A stretch of 54,635 bases of DNA from Aeromicrobium sp. CnD17-E. GTDB lineage: Bacteria > Actinomycetota > Actinomycetes > Propionibacteriales > Nocardioidaceae. The translations under genes and the position numbers were made by a program. This document shows, one piece after another, positions 11,877 through 19,675 of this stretch; within the stretch, counting starts at the first letter, position 1; every line of letters starts with the position of its first letter. The stretch is taken from positions 1 to 54,635 of the forward strand of contig NZ_JAMXRU010000011.1 of the NCBI RefSeq assembly GCF_024124745.1, written 5' to 3'. The notes below the pieces were generated by a model, which was given only the letters and a program-made list of their open reading frames with translations, ran no database searches and was not told the DNA's origin.

Positions 11877-11942
11877 TCTCCTATGCTCCACTCGGACGAA
11901 GAAGAGCCCCCCAGCAATCGTGCTGGGGGGCTCTTCGCTGTC
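11877..11942 (+). repeat. Direct repeat copy 2: tRNA 3' fragment plus terminator
   Basis: Second copy of the 66-bp repeat. It contains only the last T-loop base, the 3' T-stem strand and the 3' acceptor strand, so it is not a functional tRNA. The terminator hairpin is intact at 11901-11936. Confidence 0.97.
11901..11936 (+). terminator. Second copy of the tRNA terminator
   Basis: This hairpin is identical to 11764-11799 and lies within the second direct repeat. Confidence 0.85.
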
Positions 11943-11959
11943 GCGGGCCTTCCCCCGGC

Positions 11960-12041
11960 AGCGGTAGGTGAGACGCGTGACCGCGTCCAGATGAGGCGGC
12001 TGACCTACCGCTGACCCGGGTTCCGCGCCGCACCTACCGCT
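11960..12041. repeat. Decamer repeat region before the HtaA-gene stop
   Basis: AGCGGTAGGT at 11960-11969 is inverted with ACCTACCGCT at 12003-12012, and that decamer recurs at 12032-12041, 3 nt before the stop codon of the minus-strand gene. The inverted pair could form a terminator with a 33-nt loop. Apart from these repeats and the tRNA duplication I see nothing else between 11754 and 12044. Confidence 0.5.
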
Positions 12042-12044
12042 TGC

Positions 12045-15000
12045 TCAGCGCACGCGGAACCCCACCGGGCGGCTCGTCGCCGTCGTGAACGAGGCGGGGT
12101 CGCGCGGGGTGAAGGTGGCGCGGACCGCGTAGCCGCGGCGGGCGAGGCCCGCCGGGAGGCGGACCGTGGCGCGGCCGCCGCTGGTGCGTGCGGTCGCGAC
12201 CTTGCGGCTGCCGAGCCGGACGGTGACGGTGCCGACGGGTGTCGTGCCGTTCGACGCGGTGAGCCGCACGCGGACCAAGGCCCGCCTCGAGGCGGGGGCC
12301 CTGGACGTCTGCGACGCGCGGGAGAGCGACACGTGTGCCGCGGTGCGTGCGGCAGCGACGTCGAGCCGGACGGCCCGCGAGACGACCGTGCCGCTCGCGT
12401 TGCTGACCCGCACCCGGAAGGTCGCACGCCGGTCGGCCGTGACCACGCGGTCGAGCGTCAGCGTCGGGCCGTCCGCGTCGGCGACGGCCAGCCAGCTCGA
12501 GCCGACCCTGCGCTGCCACTGGTACGACAGGTCCTCTCCCGACGCCATGACCGAGAACCGTGCCCGACGGCCGACCGTGGCGGTCATGGGGCTCGGCTGG
12601 GTCAGGATCGTCGGCGGTTCCGCCACCGGGTCGGTCCCGTCGACCTCGAACGGGCCGACGGTGATCGGCGCCGGGGGCTTGTCCGGGTCGGCCGCGCCGC
12701 CCGAGCTGTACCAGTACGACGTGAGCCCGGTGCGTGCGTGGAAGTCGACGAACGGCTGGGGCCAGGAGCCCCACGCGTCGCCCGTCCGCAGCTGCGCACT
12801 CGCACCCTCGGGGACGTCCACCTCGACGCCCGCGTAGTCGGGCTCGACCACGAAGCCGTCGGGGTCGACCTCGACGTCGCGGTAGGTGGCGACGACGACG
12901 TCCTCGACGGGGGCGATCGGGGTCTTCTCGCCCGGGTTCTCCTGCGAGGACCCGTAGCCCGAGAGGTCTGCGGTCAGCCGGCCGACGCCCTTCGGGTCGA
13001 CGGTGAGGACCGGGTCGCTCAGCGTGAACGGCACGAGCCCGCCGTAGAAGTTCACGGTCCAGGCGCCCGACCACGTGATCGTCGCCGACCCGTCCTGGTC
13101 GATGCGTCCCCGTCCGTCGTCCAGCGTCACGACCTGACGGGTGCCGGGGTCGGAGTCGACGTGCGCCGCACGCGTGGCCCAGGAGGCGGGGGTGCGCTCC
13201 TCGCCGTCGAGCTGCAGCACCGACACGCTGCCGGCCTCGGCCCGGTAGGTGCCCTCGCTGCCGTCGGAGACGCCGGCCGAGAAGTAGGACGACCCGCCGA
13301 ACGGCGGCGCCTTCTGCAGCTCCTGCGAGCCCGACCACTCCAGCGTCGCCCCGCTCACCCTGCCTGCCTGGGGCGCCGGTGCCTCGACCGTCAGCGTCGC
13401 CGTCCGGGAGTAGGTCGTGCCGAGGTCGCTGGTGACCTTGAGCCGGAACTGCGAGCCGGTCTGGTTGGTGCTGGTCTCGCGGACCGTGAGCGACGTGTCG
13501 CCGACGACGAGGTCCTCGTCGTCCGTGCCGACCGTCGTCCAGAACCCGCCCACCCGACGCTGCCAGCTGCTCGACGTGACCTCGGGGGACGCGAGCACCT
13601 CGGCGTTGAGGTTCGCGACGGTGCCCGGACGGGTGCGGACGTCGCGGGGCTGCACGGCGAAGCGCGGCGGGTAGGTGACGCTCAGCCGCGCCTCGTCGGA
13701 GACCACCGTGCCGGCGTCGTTGACGACCTTGAGGCGGTAGGTGGTCCCGGCGGTGGTGGGTGAGGCGGCCACCGTCAGCGAGGAGCCCGTGGCGCCCTCG
13801 ACGTCGGTGAAGCGGGAGGCGCCGACGGCTCGTCGCTGCCACTGCACGCTCGAGGCGCCGGAGAGCTCGGCGCGCAGGCTGACGTCGCGCGCGGTCTCGT
13901 CGGCGCCGAGCCGGACCGACACGTCCTGCGGCTGCGCGTCGACCGTCGGGGTGATTCCGCCGAACGCGAGTCGTGCGTAGCCGAAGCCGTCCTTCTTCAG
14001 CGGGACGTAGAGCGAGCCGTCGGGACCCACCTTGAGCAGGGCGCGTCCGAAGGAGTAGGTCGCGTAGTCGGGCACGCGGTAGCCCACCGTCGACCCGTCG
14101 CGGCGCACGAGCTGGACGGCCTCGCCGTCGGTGTTGGCGTTGTCGGTCGCCCACAGCAGGTCGCGGCCGGCGTCGTAGACCATCGACGCCGCGAACACCG
14201 AGTAGCCGTAGTCGGGGTAGACGTCCGGGCCGCGGAAGGGCTCGCGGGCCGTGGCGACACCGTCGACCAGGTCGACGCGCACGTAGTCCTCGATCGACTG
14301 ACCCGACCCGTGCAGCAGCACCGAGCCGTCCGGCCCGGGTGTCGCCGAGGTGTAGCCGTAGTAGGTGCCGAACACCGTGCTGGTGTGCCGCGTCCCCGCG
14401 ATGGGCGTGACCTCGACCGTGTCGCCCGACGGCCGCAGGTGCAGGGCGGGCAGGTAGCGGACCTCGTCGTCGACGTAGCCGTACCCGGTCCCGGTGGCCA
14501 GCACGTAGGAGCCGTCGCCCAGCGCCGCGAGGTCGGGGTCGGTGTCCATCTCACCGCTCGTGAACGGACCCGCGTACTCGACGGCACCCGCGTACTCGCC
14601 GGTCGTGGGCAGCGTCATCGTGCCCGCGGACCGGGTCCAGCCGTCGCCCGCGCGGCTGAAGCGGAAGAGGGTGACCTTGCCGGCCAGGTCGGTCGCCTCC
14701 GGGTCGTCGGAGAGGACGGCGAGCTCGTGGGCCACCGGGTTCCACGCCAGCGAGCCGACGCCGGGGACCTGGGTGTTCCCGTCCTCGTCCGTCCGGCCGT
14801 CGTGCAGACGGCCGACGACGGAGGACGTGAACGTGCCGGTCCCGCGGTCGAACGTCAGGGACCGCACGGTCGTCCGGACGGCAGGGTCGCCGTCGCGGCT
14901 CGTCACGTAGAAGAGCGTGTCGGTGGCGGGGTCGATCGTGGTGCGCAGGTAGCGACCCGTGTAGACCTCCTCGGGGGCGACGGGCTGCTCGAAGGGCTGG

Positions 15001-15854
15001 CCCACCGGCTCCATCGTGCGGGCGTCGAGCGCACGGACGACGAGCGTGTCGCCGATCTCCGGCGCGATCTCGGCGACGTAGACGACGTCGCCGCGCGGGG
15101 AGACCTCCAGGGCCCGGCTCGCCGTGCCGAGGCCCGACGTCGTGCTCACCGACATCCAGCGGCCGTCCTCGCGCAGCGCCGGGACGCCGGGACGGTCGAA
15201 GCGCTCGGTCAGGTCGGGCTTGCCGCCGTCGCCCGCGTACTCGATCGAGACGGGGTCGAGGGTCGTGCCCTGGCCGTAGATGGAGAAGCCCGGGCCCGCG
15301 ACGGCAGGGACGTCGGTCCACGTGGTGGTGCCGGAGGCGGTGGTCGGCTCGACGTCGGTCACGTCGAGCTGGGCCAGGACGACGTCGACGTCGTGGTGCA
15401 GCTCGCCCCCGGGATCGTCGCGCGTGTAGCCGGTGTGGGTGCCGCGGATCTCCTGCACCGTGGGACTGATCGTCAGGGTGAGGTCGGAGTACTTCGTGTC
15501 GAGGGCCCACTTGTCGGGCTGGACCTGGCCGTACCAGCTGCGGAAGTGGACCGACCCGGCGAGGTCGAGGGTCGTGGTGCGGGACTCGGGATCGTAGCTG
15601 CCGGACTCGACCGGGAACCGGAAGGCGACGGGCGTGGTGCCCTTCCACGCGGTGACGGTCGCGCCGTCGCCGGCCTCGGAGCCGTCGCCGATGTAGGAGC
15701 GCCAGGAGTCCTTCAGGCCCCAGACCACGGAGCCGGAGGTGATCGTGCTCGACGACCCGGCCGCGGTCGCGGGGGCCGTGGTCGGCAGTGCGACGAGCAG
15801 CCCCGCGAGGAGCGCCGTCAGGACGACGTGGGGGAGGAGGCGGACGGGAGCCAT
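12045..15854 (-). CDS. Secreted HtaA-domain heme-binding multidomain protein
   Basis: A 1269-residue exported protein. A signal peptide (residues 1 to about 32, ending ATAA) precedes an HtaA-like domain at about 37-205 (GSVVWGLKDSWRSYI, GSVHFRSWYG). A long beta-rich, probably propeller-like segment follows (about 210-640), then Ig-like modules with the repeated SVQWQRR/SSWQRR/SYQWQRR pattern. A second HtaA-like domain lies at about 830-1070 (SGATLEWSGSQEL, ATITWSGAWTVNFYGG, YGSSQENPGEKTP). More Ig-like repeats come at the C-terminus. No LPXTG motif or C-terminal membrane span is visible, so it is probably secreted. HtaA domains bind heme at the corynebacterial surface, so heme capture is inferred. 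AAGGA precedes the ATG. It is the second gene behind the iron box at 16430, with a hairpin in between. Confidence 0.85.
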   Translation of the reverse strand: MAPVRLLPHVVLTALLAGLLVALPTTAPATAAGSSSTITSGSVVWGLKDSWRSYIGDGSEAGDGATVTAWKGTTPVAFRFPVESGSYDPESRTTTLDLAGSVHFRSWYGQVQPDKWALDTKYSDLTLTISPTVQEIRGTHTGYTRDDPGGELHHDVDVVLAQLDVTDVEPTTASGTTTWTDVPAVAGPGFSIYGQGTTLDPVSIEYAGDGGKPDLTERFDRPGVPALREDGRWMSVSTTSGLGTASRALEVSPRGDVVYVAEIAPEIGDTLVVRALDARTMEPVGQPFEQPVAPEEVYTGRYLRTTIDPATDTLFYVTSRDGDPAVRTTVRSLTFDRGTGTFTSSVVGRLHDGRTDEDGNTQVPGVGSLAWNPVAHELAVLSDDPEATDLAGKVTLFRFSRAGDGWTRSAGTMTLPTTGEYAGAVEYAGPFTSGEMDTDPDLAALGDGSYVLATGTGYGYVDDEVRYLPALHLRPSGDTVEVTPIAGTRHTSTVFGTYYGYTSATPGPDGSVLLHGSGQSIEDYVRVDLVDGVATAREPFRGPDVYPDYGYSVFAASMVYDAGRDLLWATDNANTDGEAVQLVRRDGSTVGYRVPDYATYSFGRALLKVGPDGSLYVPLKKDGFGYARLAFGGITPTVDAQPQDVSVRLGADETARDVSLRAELSGASSVQWQRRAVGASRFTDVEGATGSSLTVAASPTTAGTTYRLKVVNDAGTVVSDEARLSVTYPPRFAVQPRDVRTRPGTVANLNAEVLASPEVTSSSWQRRVGGFWTTVGTDDEDLVVGDTSLTVRETSTNQTGSQFRLKVTSDLGTTYSRTATLTVEAPAPQAGRVSGATLEWSGSQELQKAPPFGGSSYFSAGVSDGSEGTYRAEAGSVSVLQLDGEERTPASWATRAAHVDSDPGTRQVVTLDDGRGRIDQDGSATITWSGAWTVNFYGGLVPFTLSDPVLTVDPKGVGRLTADLSGYGSSQENPGEKTPIAPVEDVVVATYRDVEVDPDGFVVEPDYAGVEVDVPEGASAQLRTGDAWGSWPQPFVDFHARTGLTSYWYSSGGAADPDKPPAPITVGPFEVDGTDPVAEPPTILTQPSPMTATVGRRARFSVMASGEDLSYQWQRRVGSSWLAVADADGPTLTLDRVVTADRRATFRVRVSNASGTVVSRAVRLDVAAARTAAHVSLSRASQTSRAPASRRALVRVRLTASNGTTPVGTVTVRLGSRKVATARTSGGRATVRLPAGLARRGYAVRATFTPRDPASFTTATSRPVGFRVR

Positions 15855-15899
15855 GGCGGTCCTTCAGGGGGAGGGTGACGGGGGAGGAGGGGAGGACGC

Positions 15900-15933
15900 G
15901 ACGGGGGCGCGGACTCCGGTCCGCGCCCCCGTC
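15900..15933 (-). terminator. Hairpin between the small secreted protein gene and the HtaA gene
   Basis: A perfect 15-bp stem (15900-15914 with 15919-15933) with the loop TCCG. It starts 6 nt after the stop of the upstream gene. It probably ends or attenuates the mRNA, so the large gene would be expressed at a lower level by read-through. Confidence 0.75.
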
Positions 15934-15939
15934 CGGGGC

Positions 15940-16416
15940 TCACTGGAAGGTGATGTTGGCCTGTGCCTCGACGGTCGAGGACGTGCCGTTGTGCGAGGTG
16001 ATCGTCACGGCGCACTGGTCGTTGGCCGCGCTGCCCTTGCAGGTGAACGTCGCGGGCTGTCCCGCGCCGGCCACCGGGATGCCGTAGTGGGCGTTGGAGT
16101 TGACCTTCTTCGCGGTGTAGCTGACGGAGATGTTCCCGTTCGCGTCGGCCGTCGTCTCCACACCGGACGAGCACGCGGGCACGCCGAGGATCCCGTAGGA
16201 CTTCGTCGAGCAGGTGCCGACCTTGTAGGTCCCGTTGGCCGTGTAGCCGGAGCCGGTGACGGTGACGACGGAGCCGCTGGCGCTGGACGACAGGCCCATG
16301 CTCGGCGTGACGGAGATGGTGCCGGCCGCGTGCGCCACGGTCGGCGCGGCGAGGGTCACCGCCGCAGCGGCGAGACCCAGGGCGAGGGGGAGGCGGCGGG
16401 GGAGGGAGGTGCTCAT
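15940..16416 (-). CDS. Small secreted beta-sandwich (neocarzinostatin-like) protein under an iron box
   Basis: A 158-residue protein with a clear signal peptide (MSTSLPRRLPLALGLAA, ending AHAA). The mature part begins TISVTPSMGLSSSASG, then has VTVTGSGYTANGTYKVGTC, several cysteines (in GTCSTKSYG, PACSSG, FTCKG, QCAVT) and a Thr/Ser-rich strand pattern. This resembles the neocarzinostatin/macromomycin-type Ig-like fold often found beside HtaA proteins; the assignment is by pattern only. GAAGGAG precedes the ATG. The iron box 14 nt upstream implies expression under iron limitation, so a role in heme or iron capture with the following HtaA protein is likely. Confidence 0.75.
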   Translation of the reverse strand: MSTSLPRRLPLALGLAAAAVTLAAPTVAHAAGTISVTPSMGLSSSASGSVVTVTGSGYTANGTYKVGTCSTKSYGILGVPACSSGVETTADANGNISVSYTAKKVNSNAHYGIPVAGAGQPATFTCKGSAANDQCAVTITSHNGTSSTVEAQANITFQ

Positions 16417-16429
16417 CGTGCTCCTTCGG

Positions 16430-16448
16430 TAAGGTTAGGCTGTCCTAA
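16430..16448 (-). promoter_or_regulatory. IdeR/DtxR-type iron box
   Basis: The 19-bp sequence, read on the minus strand, matches 17 of 19 positions of the IdeR/DtxR consensus (TWAGGTTAGSCTWACCTWA). It lies 13 nt upstream of the ATG at 16416, just after a possible -10 TACGGT, where a repressor would block initiation. The regulator itself is not in this window. Confidence 0.8.
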
Positions 16449-16580
16449 CAGCTCGTACCGTAGAGGCGGTGGGACCGAGAGCGCAAGACCCGGTCCCACG
16501 GCACCGTGAGGCGGTGTGGGTCGTGCGGGACGGCGGTGCACGGCAGGGGGTCGGCACGTGTCCCACGTCGCACGACTGAG

Positions 16581-16611
16581 TGTTTCATAAAATTTGAACA
16601 TCAACTAAGGT
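16581..16611 (+). promoter_or_regulatory. AT-rich promoter region of the siderophore transporter operon
   Basis: An AT-rich island in a GC-rich setting. TTCATAAAATTTGAA (16584-16598) has inverted TTCA/TGAA ends, and TAAGGT at 16606-16611 fits a TAnnnT -10 box. AGGT-CC-ACCT at the end is a palindrome but lacks the spacing of an iron box. The palindromic island may be an operator, but the regulator is unknown. Confidence 0.4.
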
Positions 16612-16662
16612 CCACCTGAGTGATCAGTGGCACGTCGTGCCACCCGTCGACCAGGAGGCCCC

Positions 16663-17682
16663 ATGTCGTCCGTCCGTCCCGTGCTCACCGGCGTCGTGGG
16701 AGCGCTGTGCGCCGCCCTGCTGCTGTCCGCCTGCGGAGGGTCGTCCACGGCCGAGGACCCCGCGTCGAGCGACTTCGACACCGTGCGGATCGAGCACGCG
16801 CTGGGCACCGCCGAGATCACCGAGAAGCCCGAGCGCGTGGTCACCCTGGGTCAGGGGTCGGCCGAGACGGCCATCGCGCTGGGCGTCACGCCGGTCGGCA
16901 TCGAGTCCTACCCCTGGGGCGCCGACGACACCGGCTACCTGCCGTGGATCCACGAGGCCGTCACCGAGCGCGGCGACGAGCTGCCGCAGCAGTTCACGGG
17001 CGGCACCGAGCTCGACGTCGAGGCGATCCTCGAGCTCGAGCCCGACCTCATCCTGGCTCCGTGGTCGGGCGTGACGCAGGAGCAGTACGACCTGCTCAGC
17101 GACATCGCCCCCACCGTCGCCTACGAGAAGGAGCCGTGGGTCATCACCTGGGAGGACCAGATCGCGACGATCGGCCGCTCGCTGGGCGAGGAGGAGGCCG
17201 CCGCCGGGCTCGTCGACGACATCGAGCAGCAGTTCGCCTCCGCCGCGAACCCGGAGTACGAGGGACGGACGTTCTCCTTCGTCTACACGAACGGTCCCGG
17301 CACGCTCGGCGTGTTCTACCCGGGCGAGCAGCGGGTGACGTTCGTGTCGGCCCTCGGGCTGGAGCCCGCACTGAGCGAGAAGGAGCTGAAGGACTGGGAG
17401 GAGCCGGGCACCGACTCCGCGCTCATCGGCCTCGAGAACGCCGACATGCTCGACGACTCCGACCTGGTCTTCACCTTCTACGCCGACGAGAAGAGTCGCC
17501 GGGAGACCGAGTCCCAGCCGCTGTACGCCGGGATCCCCGCGGTGCAGAAGGGTGCGCTCGTCGCGCCCACGGACCAGTCCTTCGTGACGGCGTCCTCGAT
17601 CATCACGCCGTTGACCGTGCCCTGGGCGCTCGAGCGCTACCAGCCGATCATCGACCGAGCCCTGGCGCGGGCCGACGCGTGA
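16663..17682 (+). CDS. Fe3+-siderophore-binding lipoprotein
   Basis: Substrate-binding component of an iron-siderophore ABC importer, anchored outside the membrane by lipid. The signal peptide ends in the lipobox LLSAC with the lipidated Cys at residue 24. The mature part has the FepB/FecB-type pattern: RIEHALGTAEI, ERVVTLGQGSAETAIALGV, ELDVEAILELEPDLILAP and DIAPTVAYEKEPW. The 339 residues are normal for the family. The ATG at 16663 is chosen over an upstream in-frame ATG because AGGAGG (16653-16658) and the signal peptide fit it. Its stop overlaps the next gene by 1 nt (TGATG), and four transport genes are coupled in a row. It is divergent from the iron-box genes, which supports an iron substrate. 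Confidence 0.93.
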   Translation: MSSVRPVLTGVVGALCAALLLSACGGSSTAEDPASSDFDTVRIEHALGTAEITEKPERVVTLGQGSAETAIALGVTPVGIESYPWGADDTGYLPWIHEAVTERGDELPQQFTGGTELDVEAILELEPDLILAPWSGVTQEQYDLLSDIAPTVAYEKEPWVITWEDQIATIGRSLGEEEAAAGLVDDIEQQFASAANPEYEGRTFSFVYTNGPGTLGVFYPGEQRVTFVSALGLEPALSEKELKDWEEPGTDSALIGLENADMLDDSDLVFTFYADEKSRRETESQPLYAGIPAVQKGALVAPTDQSFVTASSIITPLTVPWALERYQPIIDRALARADA

Positions 17683-18662
17683 TGCGTCGAGGGGCTCTGC
17701 TCCTCGGCCTGGTCGTCGTCCTCGCGTGCACCGCGGCGCTGAGCGTCGTGCTCGGGGTGCGCGCCAACGAGGTGTCGGACGTCTGGGACGTGCTGACCGG
17801 TCGCGGCGACGAGTACCTGGGTCGGATCGTCGAGGCCCGGGTGCCGCGCACCGTGGTCGGCGCGGTGGTGGGAGCCGCGCTGGCCGTGGCCGGGCTGCTG
17901 ATCCAGGCGGTGACCCGCAACCCGCTCGCCGAGCCGGGACTGCTCGGCGTGAGCATGGGCGCCTCCGCCGCCATCGTGACCGCCACGGCGTTCCTCGGGC
18001 TCGGGGCGGGCACGGCGACGGTGTGGGTGGCCATCCCGGGCGCCCTCGTCGCCGTGGCGGTCGTCTACGCCCTGGGGCGGCGTGCTGGCGGCGAGTCGGT
18101 CGTCCCGTTGATCCTCGCCGGAGCGGTCGTCAGCGCGGTGCTGGGCGCCTACGTCCAGGCGATGATCCTGACCCGGCCCGACGCGTTCGACTCCTACCGC
18201 TTCTGGGTGGTCGGGTCCCTCGCCGGGGTGCGCTGGGAGACGCTGGCCATGGTGGCCCCGGTCATGCTCGTCGGTCTGCTGCTGACGGTGCTGGTCGCGC
18301 CCGGCCTGAACACCGTGCAGCTCGGTGACGCCGTCGCGACGTCGCTCGGCGTGCGGGTCGTGTGGGTGCGGTTCGGGGCCCTCGCCGCTGCCACGCTGCT
18401 CGCGGCAGCGGCCACGGCGGCGGCCGGGCCCATCGTCTTCGTCGGCCTGGCGGTGCCGCACGTCGCGCGGGCGCTCGTCGCCTCCGACCTGCGCTGGCAG
18501 GTGCCCGTGGCCCTGCTGCTCGGGGCCGCCCTGCTCGTGGGGTCCGACGTGCTGGCCAGGGTGGTGGCGCGGCCCACCGAGCTCATGGTCGGCGTCGTGA
18601 CCGCGTTCCTCGGCGCGCCCTTCCTGCTCGCGGCGGTGCGACGGACGAGGCTCGCCGCATGA
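17682..18662 (+). CDS. Siderophore ABC transporter permease 1 (FecCD family)
   Basis: Polytopic inner-membrane permease of the BtuC/FecCD type, with about nine or ten hydrophobic segments in 326 residues. Family signatures are ARVPRTVVGAVVGAALAVAG, QAVTRNPLAEPGLLGVSMGA and the cytoplasmic coupling segment GPIVFVGLAVPHVARAL. The ATG at 17682 overlaps the lipoprotein stop. The preceding GTG at 17679 would add one residue. It pairs with the following permease as a heterodimer. Confidence 0.93.
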   Translation: MRRGALLLGLVVVLACTAALSVVLGVRANEVSDVWDVLTGRGDEYLGRIVEARVPRTVVGAVVGAALAVAGLLIQAVTRNPLAEPGLLGVSMGASAAIVTATAFLGLGAGTATVWVAIPGALVAVAVVYALGRRAGGESVVPLILAGAVVSAVLGAYVQAMILTRPDAFDSYRFWVVGSLAGVRWETLAMVAPVMLVGLLLTVLVAPGLNTVQLGDAVATSLGVRVVWVRFGALAAATLLAAAATAAAGPIVFVGLAVPHVARALVASDLRWQVPVALLLGAALLVGSDVLARVVARPTELMVGVVTAFLGAPFLLAAVRRTRLAA

Positions 18663-19675
18663 GCGCGGCCGTGCGGCGGGTGGTCCTGCCCGTCCGTCGC
18701 CGCACCGTGACCGTCTGCCTGGTCGTCGTGGCGGTGAGCGTGGTGCTCTCGCTGCTGACGCTGTCGCTCGGCCGGCTCGGTCTGTCCGCGGTGGACCTGC
18801 GCGACGCCGTCACCGGCGACCTCGACGCGAGGTCGCGGTTCGTGCTCGAACGGCTGCGGGGACCGCGCCTGCTCGTCGCGGTCGGGGTGGGCGTCGCCCT
18901 CGGTGTCGCGGGTGCCCTGTTCCAGACCGTGACCCGCAACCCCCTGGGCAGCCCTGACGTCATCGGCCTGGCTGCCGGAGCGGGGGCCGGCGTGGCCGTG
19001 ACGGTGGTGCTCGGCTCCACCGTGCCGGCCCCCGTCGGAGCGGTGCTGGGCGCCGGCGCGGCGATCGGCGTCGTGTACCTGGCGAACGGCTCGGGCTTCG
19101 CGTCGCCTGCCCGGGTCATCGTCACCGGCATCGGCGTGGCGGCCATGTGCACGGCGGTGACCCAGTACGTCGTGGCCGTCGAGATGCGCGACAGTGCGCA
19201 CGCGCTGGCCGCCTACACGGTCGGCTCGCTCTCGGCCCGCGACCTCGGGCACGCCGCGACCATCGCGGGGGGCCTGCTCCTGCTGCTGCCCTGCGTCGCG
19301 GCCCTGCACCACCGGCTGCTCGTCATGGACATGGGTGACGAGCTCTGCGACGCGCTCGGTGCCCGCGCCTCGGCGACCCGGACCTGGGCCATCGTGCTGT
19401 CGGTGCTCCTGGCTGCCGTGGCCGTCTCGGTCTCCGGGCCCATCTCGTTCGTCGCCCTGACCGCGCCGCACGTCGCCCGTCGTCTCACCTGCGCCGTGGG
19501 CCCCAACCTCGTGGCCTCGGCGCTCGTCGGCGTGCTGATCGTGCTCTCCGCCGACGTGGTCGCCCAGCACGTCCCCGCCGCGGAGGGGCTGCCCGTCGGG
19601 GTCGTCACGATCGGGGTCGGCGGCGCCTACCTCGGCTACCTGCTGCTCGTCCACTGGAGGAACGTCACGCCATGA
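18659..19675 (+). CDS. Siderophore ABC transporter permease 2 (FecCD family)
   Basis: Second permease subunit, 338 residues. It shows RLRGPRLLVAVGVGVALGVAG, QTVTRNPLGSPDVIGLAAGA and the coupling motif GPISFVALTAPHVARRL, parallel to the first permease. The ATG overlaps the upstream stop in an ATGA, and its own stop overlaps the ATPase gene the same way. Two different FecCD permeases per system are typical of ferric siderophore rather than heme or cobalamin importers. Confidence 0.93.
   Translation: MSAAVRRVVLPVRRRTVTVCLVVVAVSVVLSLLTLSLGRLGLSAVDLRDAVTGDLDARSRFVLERLRGPRLLVAVGVGVALGVAGALFQTVTRNPLGSPDVIGLAAGAGAGVAVTVVLGSTVPAPVGAVLGAGAAIGVVYLANGSGFASPARVIVTGIGVAAMCTAVTQYVVAVEMRDSAHALAAYTVGSLSARDLGHAATIAGGLLLLLPCVAALHHRLLVMDMGDELCDALGARASATRTWAIVLSVLLAAVAVSVSGPISFVALTAPHVARRLTCAVGPNLVASALVGVLIVLSADVVAQHVPAAEGLPVGVVTIGVGGAYLGYLLLVHWRNVTP

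Noticed and set aside
11877..11890. A second tRNA-Ala
   Set aside because: Only the last T-loop base, 3' T-stem and 3' acceptor strand are present; the rest of the cloverleaf is missing.
11740..11942. An integrated prophage or island at the tRNA
   Set aside because: Only 71 bp separate the repeat copies, and no integrase or phage gene is in the window; at most a scar remains.
11651..11971. Short overlapping open frames over the tRNA and terminators
   Set aside because: They read through the tRNA and two hairpins and are repetitive because of the 66-bp duplication.
16603..16620. A second IdeR iron box before the siderophore lipoprotein gene
   Set aside because: AGGT-CC-ACCT has a 2-nt centre instead of the 7 nt required by the 19-bp consensus, so it is not a canonical iron box.
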